64,000 nucleotides of DNA, taken from Catonia carolina. Taxonomy: Eukaryota; Arthropoda; Insecta; Hemiptera; Achilidae. Each line of letters starts with the position of its first letter. The stretch's first letter is position 1. The position numbers were made by a program, and so were the translations under genes. A model generated the notes under the pieces. The model was not told the origin of the DNA and did no database searches. It saw only the letters and a list, made by a program, of their open reading frames with translations. Where the stretch lies: the NCBI GenBank assembly GCA_035578175.1, contig JAQMRL010000002.1, positions 99,736,748 through 99,800,747 of the forward strand. The letters run 5' to 3'. This document shows, in pieces, positions 1-12,900 of the stretch.

Positions 1-720
1 GATAAGTAAAAGTAATGCATTATGTTACACAATAAATAAACAAAGTAAACTATATAATGAACTGAAAATCAAAACAGACATATAATACATCAATAACTCA
101 TTGTATTTATAGGTACATACTATTATTTTAAAACTACAAAAACTAGTTTATTTTCATTCAATTCATTTTAAATTTTACAGACAACTCTTTTTATACTTTC
201 CTAATTCAATCACGATAAATATTTGAATTTGCCATTTTACATTTATACAATGTAAACAGAAGTTATGTCTAATCATTTACATTCATAAAAATAATTAGTG
301 TGATTTATGAGTAATTACTCATTATGTGGATCCACCATCCATCTTACAATAAACAAGTATTTGTTCAACAGCAGACTTTGTTTAACAAAAAAAAGTTGTC
401 AGTCTTTTATTTTTGTGGAACACGGTTAGATAACACTTTTAGTGAAGTATCTACTTGTGCAATTCTACTTGGCTTTATTATAAATGTCCATGAATTTAAA
501 TACTTGAACACTTCAATAATATTAAATAACTATTTCTTATAACAAGGATAGAATCTCAGGAACATAGACAAAAATTTCTTTTAAAAATTTACACATTTTC
601 ATGATACCACATCAGTAAAACAAAACGAAGATTTTGTTGAAACCAAATGCATGAATACAATTTAGATCTGATTACATAAAGCCACCTATTTTTAAATTCA
701 AACATAAAAAACACACTCAC
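1..720 (-). other. Kdm2: Kdm2 intron, 5' part, running off the window
   Basis: On the minus strand this follows the splice donor of the CXXC exon (GTGAGT starting at 720), so it should be intron leading to the PHD, F-box and leucine-rich-repeat exons expected outside the window. It is AT-rich; I see no coding similarity, RNA gene or repeat in it. Confidence 0.6.
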
Positions 721-981
721 CTGTAAACACTGACGCATAATACAAGTCTGCTTAGCTCTACCAGGACCACCAAACTTAACCATATCTTGACAAAATGCAC
801 ATTCACCACAATCTTTCTGTTGGCAAGCTTCACATTTCTTACATCTTGTCCGTCTTCTTCGAGGTCCTGTACCCTTTTTATGGCCACTTCCACCTCCATT
901 ATAATGTTTTTTATGATCACCACTTCCTACCCAGCCTTGATTTCCATAATTCTTCATCAAAGGCATTCTAAGATCTACATC
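721..981 (-). CDS. Kdm2: Kdm2 exon 7: CXXC zinc finger
   Basis: Residues 432-518 of the model. A basic stretch (PRRRRTR) leads into eight cysteines at 478, 481, 484, 489, 492, 495, 511 and 516, spaced as in KDM2/CFP1/MLL CXXC domains, with the KFGG motif that in the family contacts unmethylated CpG. The acceptor is the AG at 983-982 after a T-rich tract; the exon begins GAT-GTA-GAT in phase 0. The donor GTGAGT follows CAG at 721. An in-frame ATG at 966 is internal, not a start. Confidence 0.93.
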
Positions 982-3900
982 CTTTTAAAAAAATACATTC
1001 AAATAAATAACAAACACTAAAAAAAAAAATACTATGACGCAGTTATATATCAAGAGAGTTGCATTTGAAAAAAAATCCTAAAAATAAAATATGGTTACGA
1101 GAAAAATAAAAATGGAGAATGTAGGTTAAGAAGTAATAAACAGATAATTATGGAAATTAAAAAATACAAAAAATAAGACTTTACGAGAAAGAAAACTTCT
1201 GTTTTATAGATATATCTATAGGATGGACCAGAAAAGATTTACAACACAGTTATTTGATAGGCGCTAAAACAACAAAAGAGAAGAAGAAAGAGTAGTGAAA
1301 AATTGAAAAAGGCTACGGAAAGATGAAAAATAGCAATGAAAAGGAAATATTAGTGGTCCTATGTGGGCTGTCAATACGATAAAAGAATGCTAATTATATA
1401 TAATTTTCCCTATTACTTTCTAAGTTGTGGTTTTCTTTCATTTTTCAAGAGGAGTAAACAAGAAATAAGAGATTCCTCTTTCTATCTATTTTTCTATTTC
1501 CTCATTAATCAAACAGGTAGGGCAATTCAGCCTACCTTACGAAAACACATTATATACATTAACTAAAACAATTCATGGAGAGGCCTGTTCCCTTCCTTGA
1601 CAAAATTTTTTATTACTTTCTCTTGGCTTAAATGAAATATATGAACAGAAAGTAGAGTTTTAATGTCAATTTTTACCGGAAAGGCATGTTTTCAGATCCC
1701 CTGAACCTGCTTTTTACCGATAGGTCGATATAAGTGTGTGCAAACAAAATAACTCAAAAATGGGAAATTGTACAAAATTGAAACTTCTACCGTAAGTGGG
1801 TACAACGAAGAGAGTTGACAAGAACTTTTTATCAAAATCAGTTAATTGGAAGTAGCTGTTTATTCATCCAATTTTTTAGTTTTTTGCAATTTTCTTGAAA
1901 GACAGCTCTTATGATTTTGTTTCAAATTGCTTTATTTACTTTACTTTTTGTGGTCAACAAGATGGGGTAAGAGGCAGAACTGTCAAAATTCATGGGGAGG
2001 GTGTCCTCTTATGGTAAAAAATGGGTTTTTAAGATTGCGGCCTTAAAACCTAATTTAAGGCAAAAGTGCATACAAAGTTATAGAAAATAATAATACCCCT
2101 AACATTACCTGCAACTAGAATACAACTTTCGGTTGAACAATTTTGATGAAAATGTTGAAGTCAAGTCCCCTTGAGATACTAAATTAAGTTCCAAGTTTGA
2201 ATGTAATAAAATTTTCCATTTTTGGGATATTTTTTCACACACACAAATCAGTAAAAACATGGTTTTTTGTTCAGGGGACATGGAAACATGTATTTCCAGT
2301 GAAACTCAATTTTGAAAAATCTTCATAAAAACATAACCTTCCTTACCTCTATTTCATATACGGGAAAAGAGAGTAAAGATGAATCAAAATGACATCAGCT
2401 TTGGCCAAAATATGAACAGCACCAGTCAATCCTTATAAAAATCAACTAAATTTCTACACTTTGGGTATTGTATTTAGTTAAATAATATATTTTTATTGCT
2501 TATAAAATGAAACATTAAAATTCAATTACCTTTATTCTCAGTACAGCACGGCCAGTCACAGCTAAGTCAGGATTATCATGTCTATGTTGCTCAACTAAAG
2601 TTCTAACATCCTTAATCAATGCTACCGGGTCTCTAATTAATTTAGGAACATTCTTTTTATAAGAAGGTAGAGCATGTAAATAAGTTACAATGGCTTTTAA
2701 ACCATGTAATTCCCATGGTGTTAAGTGAACATGTTCATCATGCATTTCCACATTACTTGAAACGTTGTATAAGTGTGAAGAACCGAGTAAGCAGTTAACA
2801 TAACGCTCGAGAACATACCACAACATTTCAGTAAAAAATGGATACTTGAATTTTTGGGGAACCTGAAATTCAAAAAAAAAAATCATTGGCACAACAAAAT
2901 ACAAAATTAATATATTAAGAGTTCACATAAAGTAGACACAGGAAATAAAATTAATTTTTCTAGTCAGCCAGAATTTATGAACTGAAAAGAGAAATGTTCA
3001 TAACTGGTATGGTTGAACTTAAACATTTTAAGTTATCATCTTTACTGATGATATATATGACAATATAAGATCAACTATGTATCTGAATTTATTTATTACG
3101 TTTGGTCAGTCCACAATAAAAAATTTTTTTATAATAAGTTAACTAAACCAAATAATACATTCATTATCTATAAAGTATTTTGAAATTCTATATGTAATGT
3201 TTTTTAAAATATATGATTTTTATGGCCTTCATAGCCACATGATGTTTAAATGGTTAGTGCAAGTGGGTTTGATTTCTGATCTGGTCTGGCATTTTTCATC
3301 TTTGATACCCACATTTCCTACATAAGCCAGAACTTAAGTAGGCATCATCAACCAATACAAAAATGCAATGGTAAAAGATTTTTAGTTAAAATTTCACAAC
3401 TTCAGGGTGATTAAGTTGAGATATATCAATTACCATTGAATGTAAAAAAGATTTTAAGGCTGTGAACTATTCTGCCTCAAAGATCAGATACAATGGCTCT
3501 TATCAAAACTAATAGTGCTATAAATAAAAAAAATAATTATGTTATTACTCCAACAATTAAATCCAAACAAAAGTACTTAATAAACAGAAACAGATCTTAC
3601 ATGTGTAGTGTCTTCAACTTGAGCAATTCGTAATTGTTTGTCGATATCATAAGAATGCAAAAAATTTCCACCAAACACAAGCGAATCTTTTGGTGTATAT
3701 ACCGCATGAATCCATCCAGTTGGTATGAAAAATGTATTTCCTGCTGTTAATGTTACTCTTCCACATCGCTCTACGGTATCGCCAAAAAATACATCACCTT
3801 GTTTACCAGATAAAACCCATTGTTCGTACAACTGTATATTATGTTCAGTGGGAGGGATCAGCCAAAACACCTGAATTGAAAACAGAATATCCAATTATAT

Positions 3901-6900
3901 TATGTAACATCCAGCATTAATTTCAGTTTAAAAAATAAAACAAAAAAATATCTTAAAGGCTTCTGGGCACCACATCATTTGCTGTAACAGTCAAGCTGCA
4001 GGTTTCACATAGTCCGCTGTAACATAATAGTTATTAACACAACAGTCGTGCAAAACATACACTTAATCAACACAACAGAATTCATTGAGTAATTGGAAAT
4101 GTGTACATGGCAAGCACTTCTACAGAAATAAACTGGAGTAGATAATAGGATTAGGAACTCGTCCAAGTTTTCTCAGGTCGGGCCCACTGCAATCCCTCTA
4201 CTGCTGAATCATTTCACCTCCATTGCTCTCTTATCATCACATCTTTTTCCCAATTCCACTTCAACTGAATCCATCCACTTTACTCTTGGTCAACCCCCTG
4301 GTCTTTTTCCCTTCATCTCCAAGTAGAGCATTCTCTTAGGCAGTCTACCTTTGTCCATCCTACTGACAAGACCAAAACATTGTAGTTTTTTCTGTCCAAC
4401 TCTTCTAGTCAGGCCGTCCATTTCTAATTGTCTCCTAATTACATCATTCCTCACTCCATATTTTCTTGTCTTTCCCAACATATTTGTCTTGAACTTCATC
4501 TCTGCCACCTGAACTCTACTCTCTGCCTTCCTTCCACTTATTCCAAGTTTCTGCCAAAGAAATTAGTATTGGCACAAAATTTTCAATAAAAATAATCTTC
4601 CTATACTATATAATAACTTACTGATCCCAAACTAGCCTTCTTACACTTTGAAGAAACTGCTTGCTTCCTGCACCTTTTCACTGAACTTCGATTAATCTAC
4701 TATTTATACAAGTCAATTAATTCATTTTTACACATATTAAATGATACAATTATAGAAACCTGTTCATAAATATAAACAAATACAGATAACAATTTCTTTT
4801 GTTAGAATCATTAATGAATGCAGTATAATAAAAAATGAATACTAAATGTGAGTAATATGGGTTTGTGATAAATCTAGTTAGAGGTAGATCTGTCATTTGT
4901 ATACATAAACTACTGTACAACAAAAATTGGGCTAATAAACAGACCATACTTTTGAGGTGAGTCAGGTAGTCGCTGTATTTTTTCTTGTGGAATGGTGGGG
5001 GCAAGTTCACAAGCCACATTAAATTGCATGAATTATATTTTTGCAAATGATATACAGTAAACCTCATCTATCTGGATCAGATTTGTAGACTTTTTTTTAC
5101 TTCAGGTTTACATAGATAATAATTTTTAACTATGATAGTAAGAACGTAACTACAAGTACGCCAAACATTCGCTTTTTATTTTGATTACATGTACAGTTCC
5201 TGCATAGATTGTACCATAAATTATGGTAATAAAAAGCTTTTTGTTGAGTTTAAGAAAGCTTTACTGGAGTGTCACTCTAGCTGAATTATTATTATTGATA
5301 ATCGTTTCTATAACCTCCAACCATTCATTCAAACGCTTCATCTATATTTAACCCGAAAGGGTTAAACATAAATATTACCCGAAAGGGCATGTTCCCTCCA
5401 AATTTCAGTTTCTAGCTATTGTGCAAGTACGAGAATTAGTGATGAGTAAGAGACAGTCAGTAAGGGCTTTGAGAGCTTTCCTTTACATATACAGATTTTA
5501 TTAATACTGCTACAATTATATACATACCTTACTACCTTTCAGGATGTGATACCAAACAGATGTCCCTCCAAAATCTATGTGAAAATCTGTGTAACAGCCT
5601 TTCACAGACATTAGACAATATTTTTGGACTTTAGGATACATCATATCATCTATGATGTTAGTAGACTCTGTTTGGGCTTCTTTTAGGTGTCTAGGCCAAA
5701 CACAATCAACCCAATCAATTTGACGAACAAGAGCAGGCGATTGGACATAATTTTCTAACTTAGTGTGACTGAACTCTAAAGAGATAACGTTGAGTAATTT
5801 CACTTTATCAGGATCCTCATAATATCTCTGCCATTCTTTCATAGTCATCTCGCAATTCTTTTGGGTATTTACATCCATCACATCGAGTTGTCTACGAGAA
5901 CCTGTAAGAAAGTATAAACATAACTAATTGCTGTCACAGAATAGAACAAATAGTATTAAACCATACGTACAAATTTACAAACATTGATACACTTTTACTA
6001 CATTTTTGAAGTTAATTGTTGTATCTAAACAACAATTTCTAGACTTCGTCTGAACAAAATACAGAAAACCCTCCTTTATCTGGCCCTTTTATATCCAGCT
6101 CAGGTTTTTCAAAAATAGTAATTTTGAGAATTTACATTTATAAGCCGGGCAGAAAAAAATAAATTTTTTAGCAGCGTAGTAATTTAAGTGTGAGCACACA
6201 GCCTGAAGTAGTGGCTATGGAGTTAGGTCATTGGCTGCAATCAAAATTCTATTTATTACAGTTTTTCTGACTACAGAAGTCAAATGCTTTCAGTCTTATT
6301 ATTATTACTGAGTTTATTGATTTTTACCCAAAAACAAGTTAAACCATATTTTAAATGAGTACCTTTAACACTAAACCAAAATATTTCAGGCTGCTTTATC
6401 CGGTGTCCTTTCATTAGCAACTTACGTAAATGATGTCCTTGTTTGTTTTATATGTCATTTTTAATTTATTTTGATATTCCTCCTGACATCCAGATTATCA
6501 GGCGCCATTTTAGCCTGGATGTGAGAGGTCTTACTGCACTTTACACAAGAGAACACAAAATTAGAAGGAAAATTCTTGAGACAGATCTCTAAAGAATTTG
6601 AAAAAAAGAACTGGTTAGTTAACTATATTCTAGATGATGTACATTATGAACAACACAACAAACGTAGGGAGAAAAAATGGACCTATTCCGTTATTTCACA
6701 TCACATCATCTGTAACCTGAAAGTCATCTCGTGTAAACGCATCTTTACTATTACGAGGGTAGGCTGATAAGTAATGCACACATGCTTGTAGAAGACGAAC
6801 AAAAAGAAATAGCAAGATGGGGTAAATAACAAATTAAAGTACAAATCTTAACCTACCAAATTATCTATTTATTTTTCAATATAGTCACCGTTAAGCATTA

Positions 6901-9900
6901 CACATTTCTCCCAACGTTTAACAAGTTTTTTCATTCCGTCACTGAAAAATTCTTCCGACTTTCCTCGAACCCAGGACGCAATAGCTGCCTTCACCTCATT
7001 GTCCGAGCTGTAATGATTACCCTTAAGGTCTCTCTTCAGTAGAGGAAAAAAATAAAAATCGCAAGGCGCAAGGTCGGGAGAATACGGAGGGTGTAAAATT
7101 GGTTGAAACTTCAGGTTTCTCAGAGCCTCTCCAGTTGCACGCGAAGTGTGTGGACGAGCATTGTCGTGTTGCAAAATTATTGGCGCCAGGTTGCCTCTAA
7201 CACGACAAACTCGACGTCGGAGGTGTTTCAGAGTCTGTATATACTGAGCAGAATTTACCGTTGCCCCTCGTTCCAGATAATCAGTCACATAAACTCGGCG
7301 AGCATCCCAAAACACAGTCAAAAGAATTTTTTTTGCGGACGGTTGTGTTTTGAACTTTTTCACAACAGGAGAATGTGGATGACGATATTCAGCGCTCTGC
7401 CTTTTTTCTTCGGGATCGTAATGATGAACCCATGACTCGTCCCCCGTCACAATATTCAAAAGAAAGTCGTCTCCTTCGTCACGGTAGCGCTTCAAAAGTT
7501 GTTCAATTCGCGTTGTTTAATTCTCGTTGACATAGCACCAGAACACGACGCCATACTTCCACTACTCAAAACAAACTGAATGAAAGCAACGCCTTCAAAC
7601 TGCGCAGACTTGTAGAGGAGAAATAGTACTTCCACATGCCACCAGGCGCGCTACTGAAGTTTATTTAGTTGTCTTCTACAAGCATGTGTGCATTACTTAT
7701 CAGCCTACCCTCGTATTACTGATTACTCCCACTCGCTATAATTAATTATAGATATTTTTTGCATATTTATTAGTACACATTCGTTGCTTGTTTGCTTCGC
7801 ACATGTTCTGTTCAATACATTATGAATCTTTTGGATTTGGCTCTTATTATTTCTACTAAGGAACAAGCTATAAGTTTCCTTCAAGAGTAAGGAATATTGC
7901 ATAATCTGCGCATTTGTTTAAATGGACTTGATATGATACTGAACACCATTGGCCAGGATCATTGGGTGTGTAATAAAGCAATCTGCAGAATTAGTAAACC
8001 TCTAAGAAGCGACACATTTCTCACTAATACGAAGTTGGATTACCGAACCATCATTCTTTTCATTTACAGTTACATTTAATTAATAACACACAGTTACAGT
8101 TAAATAAAAATGAAAACCGAAATAAAAGAAACAGGCGATTGCTAGTCGAACAGTACAGAGCACGCGATGGCGATTGCTGGGTTGAACAGTAAAGGTGCAT
8201 TCACACAATGTTTTGATAATGTGAAATAACGGAATAGGTCCGAAAAAATACCTATATAGCAACAAATTGATTAGAATTTTCAGATAACATGGGTTTAATA
8301 TTGGATTACAAAGACCCAGCAAGGATAAAAGTACAGTCATTAGGCGAACGTCGTAGTATTAATTAAAGGTACCTTATAAAAAAAATTGAACTTACCAACG
8401 CATGTGCGAACATCATTAATAGTAAAATTTGCACTCGGGACTTGAAGCCCAAGCCCAGTCTTTTCTTTAAATAAAAGTGGTGTATTAAACCCATGTCTTT
8501 GCACATACGCAAGATTAAAATCTGCGAAACAAGAAACAATAAACAATGAATCAAACAACCAATCACTGAAACCATGTAATTTAACTTTAAACAGGCCCAA
8601 AAAATCAAGTGGCCACACATAAAATAAATCAATTCAAAAATACTACGCCATAACTCAGTAATCAAACCAGAAGCTACATACACTAGTGAAACCATTTTCA
8701 AACTGAACAATCTATCAACTACTGACAATTAATTATAAAAATTGACAAAAGAATTTTAAGAAAAGCTAATAATCAAACATCAAGTTCACAACAAATCATG
8801 ACTAATCCCCAACAACATAGTCTACAAGAAAAACGAGTTGACTATTTACTTCTTTTACAACTGTTTCTGCAGACTATCTAACACAAGACTCATTAAATAG
8901 CTCCTCCAACTATCACCTCACGAACAAAACCCAAAATGAATGGATCCAGGAACTAAAGTCTGGCATGAACAACTTAAACATAACTGAAGAAATTATTTAA
9001 AAATAAGAAGAATAAAGGCCTTTAAAGAAAATAAACTAACCCATCGCCCTTTAAAAAAAATATATAATCCAAAACATCAATACAACAGAGAAAATGAGGG
9101 ATGTTAGATAAAAAAAAATTAAAAACATATGAAAGCAAAAGAGGCACGCAGCATCAAGCCAACTTCATGGCTAAAAAGACCTAGGACAAGGAACGAATTA
9201 AGTGCTCCTATTGAAGCGAAAACTAACAAAAAACAACCACAAAGAAATAAAATTTTCAAATAAAAATTTGAATACGTATTAAACAAATTGTGTCCTGGAT
9301 TTAAAGTTGCAATATTAAAACAGATTAACATAAACAGCCAAAAATCAGCTTGCAATATTTTTCAACAGCTAGCTTCAAAAGGGTTGTAAAAGAATTGGAT
9401 AAGCAAATATCATAGCGGTTGTTTACACCAGTGAAGTTATTAAAGCAGATACAGCAATAATAGATCTAATAGTCAAAACAATAACCAAACTTTCTTAAGT
9501 AATCAAAAGAGCACTTGTCAATAACTTATAAGGTAGGTTCAAATCAGTAGGAAAAATAAAATTTAGGAAATCAAATTCCAATAACAAATCCGACAAAACT
9601 GTGGGCAGAAACAAAACTACACGTTAATGAAGGTTCAAATCACAGTGTACAAAAGAAACAAATTAGAAAAAATCAAATGAGTAAAACCAGACAATTAAAG
9701 CCATTTCCTTCCCTAATTTTTGCCACAGATTCTGAAAGATTTATTATATTTTTTATTTAAGAATTTGAATCGGTTTATTGATGACCTTTCCTAAATGAGG
9801 TTACCAAAATGACAAAGGGTCCTCGTTAAGAAATACAGCATTTTGAAATTTTTTAGTCCCTTTTTTATGGTAAGATCTCAAAACACAGGCTATCCCCCCC

Positions 9901-12900
9901 CCCAAATCTCCAAATGGGCGTTCCACAACTGAAGATTTCTAGATTTTTCAAAATTATACGATTTCATCCAAAACAAATTGTCTTCTGTACAACGTCAGCT
10001 ACATGGAGACTGCAAAATAATTATGGAATTGCCACAGTAAATCTTCAACAATTCGGATTATAAAAATAACTTTTTATGTTTTGCACGAATCAGGAATTTG
10101 TAAAACCTATCGCAGATGATGTTGCATGTGGAGAGCTTCAACTAAAACAAAGGTTGAATCAGTCTAGTGGGAGCAAAGATTGAACTGGGTAAAAACAAAC
10201 CTTAATCTTGTAAGTATAAAGATTTTCCTGGTATACCTGACTGCAGAATACAGTGGAGGACATAGGTTGACTAAATCGACTGAAAAATTTTAATTTAGTC
10301 ATAACCAAACGAAAATTTTTTAAAGCATCACTAAAAGTTAGACATCCATTACAGATGTTACACCAAGATCTTCATACCTTTTCATACCAGTCAATTGCTG
10401 CCAATAATTGCTATAACCAATCTGTAAATTAATAATTAAATCAATTTAGGCTAATTTACCTGGTCCTTGCATTTCTTTTGCAAAAAACTGACAAAATCTG
10501 TCATTTTCCAATTTGTCTTGAAGACTAAATGATCTTCTTCCTTCAATTTCTTCATCTCCCAGTGCCCAGTCGTCAGAATATAATTTTCTATCTTTTCGGT
10601 CACGCTGAAACAAGAAAAAATACAAATAAGTAACAAATTTATGGCTTCATATTGTAATGTCTAAATTTGGACTGCATTGAATTTTTACAAGCCCAAGGGT
10701 GATTGTTCACTTGTATCAATGGTTTATCTATTCACAGAACTAAAACTTGAACATTTTGTATGTATTTGAAACAGAGTTGCTTGACTTGGCTTATTTTAGC
10801 CGTGTATGTATGCATTTTTAATTAACCTTTTTCCAGAAATTGAGTTACCTGTAAAAAACCACAAAATTGGAAAAAAGCACACAGCAAAGAAAAGCATAAT
10901 ATCTGATAAGAAGTAATGGTATTTGTGACAACTAGATTACGGATTTTTTAGTTTTATTTTAAACCGAATAAAAAAATGTGTGTTGTATAGATTCATATAA
11001 ACTGTATACTGGCAATCTCTACATGTTTGTGGTAGTAACACCACTTCCAGGTAAAGAACAGATACCTGTCATTTTAGTTCCATGACAAGACATCTACTAG
11101 GCACAATTACACTGAACGAAACAATATTGTTTTGTTTTTAAGTTTAGTGAATATTGACTGTAACAGAGCTGAGAACTTGGTGTTAGTAATATGACAATAC
11201 AACTACATTATTGTTCCTAAATTTTCATAAGATCTAGGGTTTTGCAGATACCTACGCAGAACACGATAGCTTAGAGAACTACATAAAACCTGCATCAGTC
11301 GAGAGACTGATTACAAAATTAAATGAATGTAATATTTATTATCTTCTATACCATACACGAGTCGAAGAATTATTTCATTATTATAAAAATGTTAAATTCA
11401 TATTATGAAGACGTAATACTGATACTGGATGAGATCATGAGAAAGGATTACGTCATGAAAATTAATAAGAACAAACCGAAAGTGTTGTGCAGCAGCAAGT
11501 GATTTAGAAGAGATGTAAAATTTAAAAGTAGGCAATGAAAACATTCAGACAGTTGGGAAATTCTGCTATCTAGGGAGTAAAATAACAAAGGATGGTAGAA
11601 GCACAAGTGATATCAAAAGTAGGATTGCTCAAGCTAGAAAAGGCTTTGAAATGAAAAACAGTTACCGACTACAAACATTGACTTACAGATTAGAAAAATT
11701 TCTTAAAACACTATGTTTGGAGTGGAGCATTATACATGAGTGAAACATGGGTGATAGGGGCTATAAAAAGGAAGAGGATAGAAGCTTTTGAAATGTGGTG
11801 TTATAGGGAGATGTTAAAAATTAGGTAGGTGGACAAAATAAGTAATTTAGAGGTTCTTAGGCGAGTGGATGAAAAAAGAAGTATATGGAAACATCTTACC
11901 AGAAGAAGAGATATGCCGGTGGGGCGTATCTTAAGACATCCAGGTAATAGTCTATCAATAATGAAGGGTAATTTTGAGGGAGTGAATTGTCGGGGGAGGC
12001 AAAAGTAGGAATATATAAATCAAATTACAAAAGATGTACGGTGTTACAGGTATGTAGATATGAAACGACTTGCGCAAGATAGAATAGCTTCGAGAACTGC
12101 ATCAAACCGGTCGAGACTGATGACAAAAAAATACTGATACTGCTTTAGTAATAGTACATCGTTACTCTAACAAAGTGTTTTAGTAAGTTAAACAAAACTA
12201 AATATCAGAGGAAGGTATCTGGTAAAAGAGGTAAATAGTTTCAAGAGATCAGAAAGGATATTTAAACAGTAGGAATAAGCCGAGAAACCATAATAGATCG
12301 AACCAAGTACAGACTACTGATTTCAAGGGCGTCCATGAAGAACAATAACAGAAATACGGATGGCAGGAAAAAAGGAGAAAAGCTTAATGAGTAGTTTTGA
12401 ACCGCAATCGGATTTTTATGATCATAATATAGTTTTAACGTTTGTTTACCAAAGTAGGATTGCATGCATGAGGTAATCTCAGAAATTAACCAACCGATTT
12501 CAAGAACTTTTTTCCTGTTCAAAAGCTTCGAAGGTAACACAGATAATATGATGCAATTTTTAAATTTTGTAAAAAAAACAGTGATTGATAAAATAAAGTC
12601 ATCTTTTATTTATTCTACTGTATACAATATATTATGAAAACATCTAAAGGGTAAGTGTTATTCCAAAATTCTCTAGCAGGACTGACATTTTAAATTTTGA
12701 CAGAAAATATGATGTAATTTTTAAATTTTGTAAAATAAATAGTGATTGATAAAATAAAGTAATCTTTTATTTATTCTATTGCATACAATAATTATGAAAA
12801 CATCTAAGGGAAAGTGTTGTTCCAGAATGCTCTAGCAGGACCGACATTTTAAAAGCGTTTATGTTAATAATAATAGGTGATAAGTCGGGTTATTTCTACC

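Noticed and set aside
8080..8728. Overlapping hydrophobic minus-strand frames of 86-121 codons around Kdm2 exon 3
   Set aside because: Hydrophobic runs from AT-rich intron sequence. Only the 126 bases of exon 3 between good splice sites match KDM2, and one of the long frames is not even in the exon's frame.
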